From assembly GCF_041916735.1 (NCBI RefSeq), contig NZ_JAYRYY010000005.1: 64,000 nt of DNA; one strand, 5' to 3'. The notes beneath the pieces were generated by a model, which was given only the letters and a program-made list of their open reading frames with translations, was not told the origin of the DNA and did not search any database. The stretch is from Zoogloea sp016790385 (GTDB taxonomy: Bacteria; Pseudomonadota; Gammaproteobacteria; Burkholderiales; Rhodocyclaceae). Every line of letters starts with the position of its first letter. Position 1 is the stretch's first letter. The position numbers were made by a program, and so were the translations under genes. Positions 34,386 through 42,534 of this stretch are shown here, in pieces.

Positions 34386-34709
34386 ATGAACCTCAACATC
34401 ACGGGGCATCACGTCGAAGTCACGCCGGCGATCCGCGAGTACGTCACCTCCAAGCTTGACCGCGTGATCCGTCATTTCGACAACGTGACCAGCGTCGGCG
34501 TGATCCTCTCGGTGGAAAAGCTGCGTCAGAAGGCTGAAGTCACCGTTCACGTGCGGGGCAAGGACATCCATGTCGAAAGCGAGGATTCCGACATGTACGC
34601 CGCCATCGACGCCCTGACCGACAAGCTGGATCGTCAGGTTCTGAAGTACAAGGACAAGGTCTCCGACCACGGCCATGATGCATTGAAGCACCACGCGGCA
34701 GAATCGTGA
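34386..34709 (+). CDS. hpf: Short ribosome hibernation promoting factor HPF
   Basis: 107 residues from the ATG at 34386, with an AAAGG-type ribosome binding site. Single S30AE/YfiA domain: NITGHHVEVTPAIREYVTSKLDRVIRHFDNVTSVGVILSVEK and the basic HVRGKDIHVESEDSDMYAAIDALTDKLDRQVLKYKDK. It binds the 30S subunit and promotes 100S dimers in stationary phase. It lies directly after rpoN, as in most proteobacteria. Confidence 0.96.
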   Translation: MNLNITGHHVEVTPAIREYVTSKLDRVIRHFDNVTSVGVILSVEKLRQKAEVTVHVRGKDIHVESEDSDMYAAIDALTDKLDRQVLKYKDKVSDHGHDALKHHAAES

Positions 34710-34753
34710 TTCGTCTGCGCAAGTAATCCCGTTTTCCCCGGGACCGTTGTGGC

Positions 34754-34759
34754 TATAAT
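34754..34759 (+). promoter_or_regulatory. Candidate -10 for ptsN-hprK
   Basis: A perfect TATAAT in the 158-base hpf-ptsN gap (GTGGCTATAATG). The -35 is weak (TTTTCC near 34732). It may give ptsN-hprK their own sigma-70 promoter. Confidence 0.45.
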
Positions 34760-34867
34760 GCGCCCCAGTTGACACAATGGCCCCGGCGGCCCACGCCTCC
34801 GGATCCCCTGAATCGCCCTTCATCGGAAACCTGTGTCGGTCCTTGCCGCATGCAGGAGAGTCCACGC

Positions 34868-35353
34868 ATGAATCTCATCGCCAAATTACTGCCGCCGGCC
34901 AACGTGGTCGTCGGACTTGAGGCGAGCAGCAAGAAGCGCGCTTTCGAGCAAGCGGGCCTGCTGTTCGAGAACAACCACGGGATCGGTCGAAGCACGGTCT
35001 TCGACAGCCTGTTTGCCCGTGAGAAGCTCGGCTCCACCGGCTTGGGGCAAGGCATCGCCATTCCCCATGGCCGTATCAAGGGCCTGAAGGATGCTCTGGG
35101 TGCCTTCATCCGCCTGGCAGAGCCCGTCCCCTTCGATGCCCCCGATGGGCGTCCCGTATCCCTGCTTTTTGTGCTCCTGGTGCCGGAACAAGCCAACGAG
35201 CACCATCTGCAACTGCTTTCCGAACTGGCCCAGATGTTCAGCGACCGCAGCTTCCGCGAACAGCTCCTGAACGCACCGGACGCACTGGCCGCCCATGCCC
35301 TCTTCGCCCAGTGGGGAAGCGATGCGCCAGACAACGGTAGCGCGACTGTTTGA
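34868..35353 (+). CDS. ptsN: Nitrogen-related phosphotransferase EIIA-Ntr
   Basis: 161 residues from the ATG at 34868, with CAGGAGAG upstream. EIIA fold: the phosphorylated His lies in GLGQGIAIPHGRIKGL, with ENNHGIGRSTVFDSLFAREKLGSTG before it and LLFVLLVPEQANEHHLQLLSELAQMF after. It receives phosphate from the PTS-Ntr chain and regulates potassium, nitrogen and carbon processes by protein contacts. It overlaps hprK by 32 bases. Confidence 0.96.
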   Translation: MNLIAKLLPPANVVVGLEASSKKRAFEQAGLLFENNHGIGRSTVFDSLFAREKLGSTGLGQGIAIPHGRIKGLKDALGAFIRLAEPVPFDAPDGRPVSLLFVLLVPEQANEHHLQLLSELAQMFSDRSFREQLLNAPDALAAHALFAQWGSDAPDNGSATV

Positions 35354-36257
35354 CGACAACCTCGAACGCCTGAGACTGCGGCACATCTGCGGCAGCCTCG
35401 CCACTCGCATTTCAGTCTCCGAAGACCGTATCTGGCCGGCCGACATGGTCGGTCACCTGAACCTGATCCACCCGGACCGCCTGCAGATCCTCGGCACCTC
35501 CGAAATCGCCTGGGCCCGACGCCAGACCCGGGAAAAGGTCATCCATCACGTTCGCGAGATCCTCTCTTACTCTCCCCCGGCCCTCATCGTCGCCGACAAC
35601 GAAGACATTCCGAGCATCATCCGCACCCTCTGCGCCAACGAGGATGTGGCGCTGTTTGCAAGCCCGCTGCCCGCCGCCAACATCATCGATCACCTGCGCA
35701 GCTACCTCTCCCGTCAGCTGGCGGAGCGGGTTGCCTTGCACGGAGTTCTCATGGACGTGCTGGGAATCGGGGTGCTCATCACCGGGGACTCCGGTGCCGG
35801 CAAGTCCGAACTCGCCCTCGAATTGATTTCCCGCGGTCATGGCCTGGTGGCCGACGATATCGTTGAATTCTCCCGCATCGCCCCAAATGTGCTTGAGGGG
35901 CGGTGCCCTGAGCTGCTCCAGGACGTCATCGAGGTTCGCGGCCTGGGCATTCTCAACATCCGCACGATCTTCGGCGAGACCGCCTGCCGACGCAAAATGA
36001 AGCTCAAGCTGGTGGTCCATCTGCAACGCCGCCAGCCGGGTCAGGAAGACCCCTTGCGCCTCAGCCACGAGGCCGAGGAGCAGGTGGTCCTTGGCATTGC
36101 CGTTCGGCGCGCCATCCTGCCCGTCGCGGCAGGGCGTAACCTCGCGGTGTTGCTCGAAGCGGCCGTGCGTTCCACCATCCTTCTCCTGCGCGGCATCGAC
36201 TCCACCCAGGAGTTTGTGGACCGCCAGCGCCGGGCCATGGAAGAGAGCGGTTTCTGA
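35322..36257 (+). CDS. hprK: HPr kinase/phosphorylase
   Basis: 311 residues; the ATG at 35322 begins MRQTTVARLFDDN inside the ptsN end. The N-terminal domain (1-130) precedes a P-loop GDSGAGKS at residues 155-162, and the HprK signature RGLGILNIRTIFGETA follows. It phosphorylates and dephosphorylates a serine of HPr/NPr. The ptsN-hprK pair is typical of Betaproteobacteria, where the PTS is regulatory and often lacks sugar transport. It is the last gene of the recA-to-hprK run. Confidence 0.97.
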   Translation: MRQTTVARLFDDNLERLRLRHICGSLATRISVSEDRIWPADMVGHLNLIHPDRLQILGTSEIAWARRQTREKVIHHVREILSYSPPALIVADNEDIPSIIRTLCANEDVALFASPLPAANIIDHLRSYLSRQLAERVALHGVLMDVLGIGVLITGDSGAGKSELALELISRGHGLVADDIVEFSRIAPNVLEGRCPELLQDVIEVRGLGILNIRTIFGETACRRKMKLKLVVHLQRRQPGQEDPLRLSHEAEEQVVLGIAVRRAILPVAAGRNLAVLLEAAVRSTILLLRGIDSTQEFVDRQRRAMEESGF

Positions 36258-36402
36258 CACCGACAGGGCCCCAGACTGCAAAAATATGTGGCGGACTGGG
36301 CATATTCATGCCCCTCTCAAAGTGCCCGTCAACGCGCTGCCAAGTGCTCCGTTTATGATGCTGTCGCAGTTCCCGATAACCCTTCCTACGAGGAGTGGCT
36401 TG

Positions 36403-36690
36403 ATGAAGAAGATGTTCCTGAGCGTCGCCGTTACCCTGTTCGCCGCCAGTCTGGCCCCCGCCGCCCTCGCGGCCGGCGCACAGCAGAACAAGATGAAGGA
36501 GTGCAATGCCTCGGCAGGCGAGAAGAAGGGCGATGAGCGCAAGGCTTTCATGAAAGAATGCCTGTCTGCCAAACCGGCAAAGACCACCCAGCAGGAGAAG
36601 ATGAAGTCCTGCAACAAGGAAGCCGGCGAGAAAGCCCTCAAGGGCGACGAGCGCAAGAAATTCATGAGCGACTGCCTTAAGGCGGACTGA
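36403..36690 (+). CDS. PsiF-family exported repeat protein
   Basis: 95 residues from the ATG at 36403, with GAGGAG at about 9 bases. A signal peptide (1-22, ends ALAA) is followed by two near-identical repeats: QQNKMKECNASAGEKK-GDERKAFMKECLSAK and QQEKMKSCNKEAGEKALKGDERKKFMSDCLKAD. Each repeat has one pair of cysteines around a GDER helix. This is the PsiF (phosphate-starvation-induced) family, of unknown biochemical role in the periplasm. A possible -10 (TATGAT, 36354-36359) and a strong terminator make it a single-gene unit. Confidence 0.92.
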   Translation: MKKMFLSVAVTLFAASLAPAALAAGAQQNKMKECNASAGEKKGDERKAFMKECLSAKPAKTTQQEKMKSCNKEAGEKALKGDERKKFMSDCLKAD

Positions 36691-36712
36691 TCTGCCTGCC
36701 CAGGCAAATCGC

Positions 36713-36740
36713 ACAAAGGGCCGCATCCGCGGCCCTTTGT
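36713..36740 (+). terminator. Terminator after psiF-like gene
   Basis: A perfect 12-bp stem (36713-36724 with 36729-36740) with an ATCC loop. The stem ends in CTTTGT, with only a short T-stretch. It also separates the gene from the convergent FHA gene. Confidence 0.7.
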
Positions 36741-36869
36741 CACATCCAAGGTCTAGAGGGAATCTCCGCGCGCCCCATGTGCTCGCGAGGAAGCTCGACA
36801 GCTCAAGGCGACGATAAATACCCCACGCACCGCGGCTTCATTCACATGCCATCGCCCCGCAAAGACTCT

Positions 36870-37730
36870 TCAGTCGAGGGCAAAAGCCACCGCGTCGGAC
36901 ATGTTTTCCGCCGGCGAAAAACCGCAGCCAATGTGGCCCTTTTCCCCAAGGATGAACTCATCGCGCTTGATGCAATGCTCCGGGTTACCCTCCTCCAGAA
37001 GGTAAGTACCGTTGGTGCTGGAATCGGCCAGATAGAAAAGACCGCTGCGCAGCTCGATTCTGGCATGCTGTCTGGACACTCGCGGATCGGCAACAACGAT
37101 GTCATTGCCCGTTTCACGCCCGAACAGCAAGGTGGGATGCCCCGCATCAATGACCCAACTCTGACCCCGGAAGCTCACCCGCATCTGCTTCGATGCCAGC
37201 GCCGCCTCCTGGCGTAGCTCCGAAGGCGTGGGGGGCGGAAGGTCTCCCAGTTCGAGCGTGGGAAAAGGAACACTCTTGTTTTCCTCCAGGCGGCTGAGCA
37301 GGCGACGCATGGACGGTGAAAGTACCTCGCTGAAACGCTCCGATACCGATATGGAGTCAGGATTATGGCTGGCGACCAGCCTGGCTGCCATGGCCTCGGC
37401 CTCATCTTCAGCTTCCTGAGCTTCGACCTCCAGCACCACACCGGCGCGCAGGACAAGCTTGATGCCACTCATGGGCGGCAGTGCACGCACCCGCTCCCGC
37501 ATTTCGCGAGCCGCCAACAATGCCGAATCCGCTTCCGGAAAACAGGCCACTAGCGCATCCGGAAGCAGCTTGAGGCCGTTCGCTGAATAGGCCTCCGCGC
37601 AGCGGGACATGCGGTTCAGGCAGCGCTCGACGGCGTAACCGGCCTCGGCCTCGCCGAGCTTCACGGCCAGCCGCGCTCCGCCGGCCACATCGGCATACAA
37701 CAGGCACACAGCGGAGGAACGCTCACTCAT
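36870..37730 (-). CDS. Cyclase-like domain fused to FHA domain
   Basis: 286 residues. The N-terminal half (1-165) resembles a class III nucleotide cyclase: CLLYADVAGGARLAVKLGEAEA keeps the first metal Asp, KLLPDALVACFPEADSALLAA corresponds to the second metal-Asp loop but has Pro for the usual Gly, and ISVSERFSEVL matches the late helix. The C-terminal half (about 180-286) is a canonical FHA phosphothreonine-binding domain with LLFGRETGNDIVV, RVSRQHARI and STNGTYL. Whether it makes a cyclic nucleotide is uncertain. FHA implies a Ser/Thr-kinase partner, which is not nearby. Confidence 0.9.
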   Translation of the reverse strand: MSERSSAVCLLYADVAGGARLAVKLGEAEAGYAVERCLNRMSRCAEAYSANGLKLLPDALVACFPEADSALLAAREMRERVRALPPMSGIKLVLRAGVVLEVEAQEAEDEAEAMAARLVASHNPDSISVSERFSEVLSPSMRRLLSRLEENKSVPFPTLELGDLPPPTPSELRQEAALASKQMRVSFRGQSWVIDAGHPTLLFGRETGNDIVVADPRVSRQHARIELRSGLFYLADSSTNGTYLLEEGNPEHCIKRDEFILGEKGHIGCGFSPAENMSDAVAFALD

Positions 37731-37828
37731 TTCTTACAGACTCCGGCAACTACGGGGTTGACGGGTCGCCTGCGCAAGGCGGGCAAACCCGGGACGATCC
37801 TGGCATGGGGTTGGTGACTGGGCTGGCA

Positions 37829-38767
37829 CTAGCTTCTCCATACTCCGAGCGGAATTGCCGCCGGGTCGGGCAAAGTTTCGGGCATGTCGGGATTGTCGAA
37901 AACCAAGTCGCCCTGATCGACTTGCGTCTCGCACGACACTCCGCGGAAATCAAACAACGCACTGTCGGCCAGATGGGAGGGCACCACATTTTTCATGGCG
38001 GTCGCGATGGAGACAATTCGCCCCGGGAAGCGAGCATCCCAATCGCGTAACATGGCCTTGATCTGCTTGCGCTGTGCGTTCTCCTGGCTGCCGCAAAGGT
38101 TGCAGGGGATGATGGGATACTCCATGCCACGGGCAAAGCGCTCGATATCCTTCTCGGAACAATAGGCCAGCGGCCGGATCACCACATTTTGACGATCATC
38201 ACTGACCAGCTTGGGCGGCATGGATTTCATCTTGCCGCCGAAGAACATGTTGAGAAACAGCGTTTCAATCATGTCGTCGCGATGATGGCCGAGGGCGATC
38301 TTGGTGGCGCCAAGCTCCTTCGCCGTGCGATAGATGATGCCCCGACGCAGGCGGGAACACAGGGAGCACGTAGTCTTGCCCTCGGGGATCTTGTCCTTGA
38401 CGATCTTGTAGGTGTTCTCGGTGACAATGCGATACTCGACACCGATGGATTCGAAGTAGGCCGGCAACACATGCTCGGGAAACCCGGGCTGCTTCTGATC
38501 CAGGTTCATGGCCACAATGCGGAAATCAATCGGCGCGCGCTCCCGCAGGGCAAGAAGGATGGACAACAGCGTGAAGGAATCCTTCCCCCCGGAAACACAG
38601 ACCATCACCACATCCCCGTCGGCAATCATGCCGTAGTCCCCAATAGCCTCGCCAACCTTTCGCTCCAGGTGTTTCTTGAGACGCAGAAAGGTATTCGACA
38701 GGCGGGATTCCTTCTCCGGGAAGGAGTCGGCGGACAGAAATTCGGGGGCAGCCACTACACGTTCCAT
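37829..38767 (-). CDS. ttcA: tRNA 2-thiocytidine biosynthesis protein TtcA
   Basis: 312 residues. PP-loop SGGKDSFTLL (ATP adenylation of C32), and two Cys pairs that bind the Fe-S cluster: TCSLCSRLRRGIIYRTA and PCNLCGSQENAQR. Also ALGHHRDDMIETLFLNMFFGGKMKSMPPKL. It thiolates cytidine 32 of certain tRNAs. A minus-strand TATAAT (38786-38791) lies just upstream and could be its own -10. Length is normal. Confidence 0.97.
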   Translation of the reverse strand: MERVVAAPEFLSADSFPEKESRLSNTFLRLKKHLERKVGEAIGDYGMIADGDVVMVCVSGGKDSFTLLSILLALRERAPIDFRIVAMNLDQKQPGFPEHVLPAYFESIGVEYRIVTENTYKIVKDKIPEGKTTCSLCSRLRRGIIYRTAKELGATKIALGHHRDDMIETLFLNMFFGGKMKSMPPKLVSDDRQNVVIRPLAYCSEKDIERFARGMEYPIIPCNLCGSQENAQRKQIKAMLRDWDARFPGRIVSIATAMKNVVPSHLADSALFDFRGVSCETQVDQGDLVFDNPDMPETLPDPAAIPLGVWRS

Positions 38768-38785
38768 GTCAATCCAATTGAGATG

Positions 38786-38791
38786 ATTATA
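38786..38791 (-). promoter_or_regulatory. Candidate -10 for ttcA
   Basis: TATAAT on the minus strand, 19 bases before the ttcA ATG, in the 68-base gap after the SDR gene. No convincing -35 was found. Confidence 0.35.
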
Positions 38792-38835
38792 GTCCGACCG
38801 AAAATGCGGACGGCCGGCGCAAAGTGTAAAACAAA

Positions 38836-39588
38836 CTACAGATTGACACTGCGCCCACCATCCACGGCGATGACCTGCCCGGTAATGTAAGGAGCATCAA
38901 AAAGCAGAAAAAGCACTGTCCTGGCAATGTCCGAAGGCGCGCCGGTCCTGCCCAGGAGGGTATGACGAACGATGGCTTCACGCTCCGCCGGGGGAAACTG
39001 CCCATCGTCCGGCCATTCAATGGCACCAGGCGCCACGCCATTCACCCGGACCTTCGGCGCCAACTCCAGGGCCATGGCGCGCGTCAGCCCAAGCAGACCG
39101 GCCTTGGCCGCGGAATACAGGGGATACCCCTTGAGCGGACGCTCGGCATGAATATCCACGATATTGATGATGGCGCCACCGGAAGCCATAAGGTGAGGCG
39201 CGGCTGCCTGGGACAGGAACAGGGGCGCCTTAAGGTTGGAGCCGATCAGATCACTCCAGGCGCCCTCGTCGATCTCGCCCATGGCCGTGGGGAAAAAGCT
39301 TGATGCGTTGTTCACCAATCCATCGAGCCGTCCAAACCGCGCCACCACAGACGAGACCATGCCCGGCAGCACTGCCATGTCGAGGAGATCGCCCTGAAGC
39401 ACAACGGCCGATCCGGGCCGCTGGGCGTTGAAGCCGGCGGCAAGGGCTTCGGCATCCGCGGCGGAACGGCGGTAGTGCAGCGCCACACGGGCCCCGGCGG
39501 CATGGAGATGCCGGGCGATCTCCGCACCGACGCGCCGGGCCGCGCCGGTCACCAATACAACGGGTGCAATGGGGGGTGTGTTCATCAC
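38836..39588 (-). CDS. Pteridine reductase-like short-chain dehydrogenase
   Basis: 250 residues, classical SDR length. The nucleotide loop reads TGAARRVG, the TGxxxRxG variant of pteridine reductases (PTR1/FolM), with HYRRS selecting NADPH. Then LVNNASSFFPT, the catalytic Tyr-Lys in YPLYSAAKAG, VNGVAPGAI and a C-terminal VDGGRSVNL. I infer reduction of dihydropterins or dihydrofolate. It precedes ttcA and is divergent from the MidA-type methyltransferase, a common betaproteobacterial grouping. Confidence 0.9.
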   Translation of the reverse strand: MMNTPPIAPVVLVTGAARRVGAEIARHLHAAGARVALHYRRSAADAEALAAGFNAQRPGSAVVLQGDLLDMAVLPGMVSSVVARFGRLDGLVNNASSFFPTAMGEIDEGAWSDLIGSNLKAPLFLSQAAAPHLMASGGAIINIVDIHAERPLKGYPLYSAAKAGLLGLTRAMALELAPKVRVNGVAPGAIEWPDDGQFPPAEREAIVRHTLLGRTGAPSDIARTVLFLLFDAPYITGQVIAVDGGRSVNL

Positions 39589-39696
39589 TCAAGGAAGGAA
39601 TTCAGCTGCGGGGAAGGCAATGATACGGTGCCCGGAGCCTGCCGGGGCAAAGGCCGGGGCAGGTAGAATGCGGGCTTTGTCATTGACCAGTTCCCC

Positions 39697-40857
39697 ATGA
39701 ACCTCCCCCAGCCCTCCCCGGAAGCGCTAGAACAAAGCGGGCATCTCGACACCCGTCTGCGGACCTTGATCAAAGCCGAGGGCGGCTGGATCTCCTTTGC
39801 CACATACATGGCCGAAGCCCTCTACACGCCAGGCCTCGGCTACTACAGTGGCGGTGCGCGCAAGTTTGGTGCCGGCGGCGACTTCATCACGGCCCCCGAG
39901 CTGACCCCCCTGTTTGGGGAGGCTCTGGCCACCCAGGTGCAACAGATCATGGATCTGTCGCTACCCCGTGTGATCGAAGTCGGTGCAGGCACCGGCCTGC
40001 TGGCTGCCGATCTCCTGCTTGAGTTGGAACGTCGCAACGCTCTCCCGGAAAGCTACGCCATTCTCGAAGTATCGGGCGAACTGCGCGAGCGCCAATTCGA
40101 CACCCTGGCCAGCAAGGCGCCCCATCTGGCCAGCCGGGTCAGCTGGCTGGATGGAATGCCCGAGCGTTTTTCCGGCGCCCTTGTGGCGAACGAAGTGCTG
40201 GACGTCATGCCGGTACACCTGATTGCATGGCGTCCGGAAGGCATCTTCGAGCGCGGCGTGGCCTTAAATGACGAAGGCCGCTTTGCATGGGCAGACCGCC
40301 TCGCCACCGGCCGGGTTGCCGAGGCCGCGGTCGCGCTTGACCTCGCGCTGCCCACCGAGGGGGAATATGTCAGTGAGTTGAATCTGGCCGGCCGCGCCTG
40401 GATCGGGGAATGGGCAGCCCGCCTGGATCAGGGCGCCCTTTTACTGGTGGACTACGGCTATCCCCGTTCGGAATACTATCTGGCCAGCCGCAGCACCGGC
40501 ACCCTGCTGTGTTACTTCCGCCATCATGCCCACGGCGACCCCTTTTTATGGCCGGGGCTCAACGACATTACCGCTTTCGTGGACTTCACCGCGGTCGCCG
40601 AAGCCGGCTTCGAGGCCGGACTCGATGTGCTTGGCTACACCGACCAAGCCAACCTGCTCTTCAATTGCGGAATCCTGGAAAGCCTGTCACGGCGCGCACC
40701 GGAAGAGAGCGCGGACTACATTCGTGCGGCGAAGGCCGTACAGCGTCTGACCGGCCCTCACGAGATGGGAGAGCTGTTCAAGGTGATCGCCCTTGGCAGA
40801 GGCATCACGCAGCCACTGATCGGCTTCCGGCGCGGCGACCGCCTGCACACCCTTTGA
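39697..40857 (+). CDS. MidA/NDUFAF7-type SAM-dependent methyltransferase
   Basis: 386 residues (COG1565 family). SAM-binding: RVIEVGAGTGLLAADLL and YAILEVSGELRERQ. Family motifs: WISFATYMAEALYTPGLGYYSGG, GGDFITAPELTPLFGEALA, ALVANEVLDVMPVHL, LLVDYGYPRSEYY and GTLLCYFRHHAHGDPF. The mitochondrial homologue NDUFAF7 methylates an arginine of complex I; the bacterial target is not established. It is divergent from the pteridine reductase. Confidence 0.94.
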   Translation: MNLPQPSPEALEQSGHLDTRLRTLIKAEGGWISFATYMAEALYTPGLGYYSGGARKFGAGGDFITAPELTPLFGEALATQVQQIMDLSLPRVIEVGAGTGLLAADLLLELERRNALPESYAILEVSGELRERQFDTLASKAPHLASRVSWLDGMPERFSGALVANEVLDVMPVHLIAWRPEGIFERGVALNDEGRFAWADRLATGRVAEAAVALDLALPTEGEYVSELNLAGRAWIGEWAARLDQGALLLVDYGYPRSEYYLASRSTGTLLCYFRHHAHGDPFLWPGLNDITAFVDFTAVAEAGFEAGLDVLGYTDQANLLFNCGILESLSRRAPEESADYIRAAKAVQRLTGPHEMGELFKVIALGRGITQPLIGFRRGDRLHTL

Positions 40858-40915
40858 AGACCCGGGCAACACGGCAGACGGAGCGCCCCAGCCGGCCGCC
40901 CCTCTGCCGCATCCC

Positions 40916-41134
40916 CTACTCCTGGAAACGGTAAACCGCGCTCAGGAAGGCATCCACATCTGAGGGGACAAAATGCCGCTCGGGCGTCGCCACCGGGATT
41001 TCCTGCAGGCCAAGGGCGAGCTCAAGGGGCAAGAGATTGGCGTTCAGCACTTCTTCGCTGTAGGCCAGACCGGGGGTGCCATCCAGGTCCAGGGGGGTAT
41101 AGGCACCGCTTTCCATATCCATGCAGATCACCAT
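40916..41134 (-). CDS. Small hypothetical protein
   Basis: 72 residues from the ATG at 41134, which has a strong CGGAGG site about 8 bases upstream; a longer open frame to 41317 lacks such support. Sequence: acidic, with MVICMDMESGAYTPLDLDGTPG at the start and a hydrophobic helix-like LLPLELALGLQEIPV. There is no signal peptide and no cysteine except one near the start. I do not recognise the family. It stands alone between a convergent methyltransferase and a hydrolase. Confidence 0.65.
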   Translation of the reverse strand: MVICMDMESGAYTPLDLDGTPGLAYSEEVLNANLLPLELALGLQEIPVATPERHFVPSDVDAFLSAVYRFQE

Positions 41135-41342
41135 TTCGGCCTCCGTTGCGGGGTGAGAAAAACGATCCCGCCAATTTTCATAACGGCTGCAACGTCCAAA
41201 GGTTGAAGGGGCTCCGGCGCGACGCCCCGGAGCGGGGTCCTTCCCCGTCGACACATCGGCCGCATGCATGGTGCAAGAATGGGCTTCGGACTCCACTGGC
41301 GCAATGACAGAGTTCACAGCCCGCAGCGTTTCGGGCCTTTCC

Positions 41343-42146
41343 TTACAAATCCTGACTTTTCAACCAGGCGACAATGGGGTCCGCCGCTACCCGCCAGTCG
41401 CTTTCCATCATCATCCCGTGCCCCAGGCCGGGCAGGATATGCGCTTCGGCGCCATAGCGACGGGCGGTCATGCGCACCTGATCGGGGGGAATCAAGACGT
41501 CGTTCTCGGCCCCAAGCACCAGCATGGGGGGTAACTGCATGCGCGACACCAAGGGAAGATCGAACAGCGACATGTCCCAGATCGCCCGGTGGGATTCGGG
41601 CTGGCACAGGTGGTAGTAACGCTGCAGGCGCTCCAGTTCAACGGCCTCATGGAACAGGGCGTGTCGCAGGGTTTCCATCTGCGGCTGACCCCCTCCCATG
41701 ATGCGGTTAAGGTCACCCATCAGATTGGGCTTGGAGAAGGCTAGCCCGAAGGCCGAACCAAGCAACCCCTGGGGCGGCACCGACGACATCAGCACCACAC
41801 CCGGCGCCACATGCTTTTCAAGATACTTCTGAAGCACCATGCCGCCCATGGAATGGCCGATCAGCACGGGCGGAACCGAAAGCTTTGCCACCACTTCCGC
41901 CACATCATCCACGTAATCGGCGATGGAAAAACTGTCCAGGTAAGCCCGCCCGCGGCTCCCCCCGTGGCCGGAAAGGGAGACCGCGTAGGCCGCGTATCCC
42001 TCCGCCGCGAAATGACGCAGAAAAAATTCATCCCAGCACCAGGCACCGGTGTAGGCACCGTGGACGAAGAGCAGCGGGGTTTCGCGGGCAGCGCCTTCGG
42101 GCAGCCGGCACAGCACTTCAAGATCGCCAAAACGGGAGCGGTTCAT
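41343..42146 (-). CDS. Alpha/beta-hydrolase
   Basis: 267 residues from the ATG at 42146. Alpha/beta-hydrolase features: oxyanion HGAYTGAW, nucleophile Ser in VLIGHSMGGMVLQ, acid Asp in LVLGAENDVLIPPDQV and His in ILPGLGHGMMME. Esterase, lipase or lactonase activity is possible but the substrate cannot be predicted. It is divergent from the DUF2905 gene; the 188-base gap between them holds a palindrome that may control one or both. Confidence 0.9.
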   Translation of the reverse strand: MNRSRFGDLEVLCRLPEGAARETPLLFVHGAYTGAWCWDEFFLRHFAAEGYAAYAVSLSGHGGSRGRAYLDSFSIADYVDDVAEVVAKLSVPPVLIGHSMGGMVLQKYLEKHVAPGVVLMSSVPPQGLLGSAFGLAFSKPNLMGDLNRIMGGGQPQMETLRHALFHEAVELERLQRYYHLCQPESHRAIWDMSLFDLPLVSRMQLPPMLVLGAENDVLIPPDQVRMTARRYGAEAHILPGLGHGMMMESDWRVAADPIVAWLKSQDL

Positions 42147-42223
42147 GCGCGGGCGCCCCAAGGACAAGCGCCGCAAAAGGCAATGGAGAGGGTCAGGGTC
42201 ATGGGCTGTTCTGAGTTGCTATT

Positions 42224-42239
42224 GTTGTGGTGCCACAAC
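42224..42239. promoter_or_regulatory. Palindromic operator candidate
   Basis: GTTGTGG-TG-CCACAAC, a 7-bp inverted repeat with 2-base spacer, between the divergent hydrolase and DUF2905 genes. The size and symmetry suit a dimeric regulator; none is encoded nearby. Confidence 0.35.
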
Positions 42240-42334
42240 TTACAGCACCACATCCAACTGGGAAAGCAGAAAACCTGCCGGAAAGCCCCGATCCGGGGTT
42301 AAATCTGGCTTTCGAGGGATTCGGATCCAGGGCA

Positions 42335-42532
42335 ATGCTCAAGTGGTTGCTGGCAATCGTGGTACTCGCGGCGGTATCGGGGCTGGGCTCCGGGTTGGCA
42401 TGGCGACGCTGGCGCATCGGCCACCTGCCGGGTGATCTGCATTTCGACGTGTTCGGCCGCCACATCCACATTCCCCTCACCAGCACGCTGCTCATGTCGC
42501 TGCTGGTCTTCCTCGTGATCCGCTGGCTCTAG
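42335..42532 (+). CDS. DUF2905 small membrane protein
   Basis: 65 residues from the ATG at 42335. Two membrane helices (1-23 and about 44-63) flank the conserved loop IGHLPGDLHFDVFGRHIHIPLTSTLL, which defines DUF2905. Function unknown. It is convergent with the pbpC-like gene, whose stop is 2 bases away. Confidence 0.88.
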   Translation: MLKWLLAIVVLAAVSGLGSGLAWRRWRIGHLPGDLHFDVFGRHIHIPLTSTLLMSLLVFLVIRWL

Positions 42533-42534
42533 AC

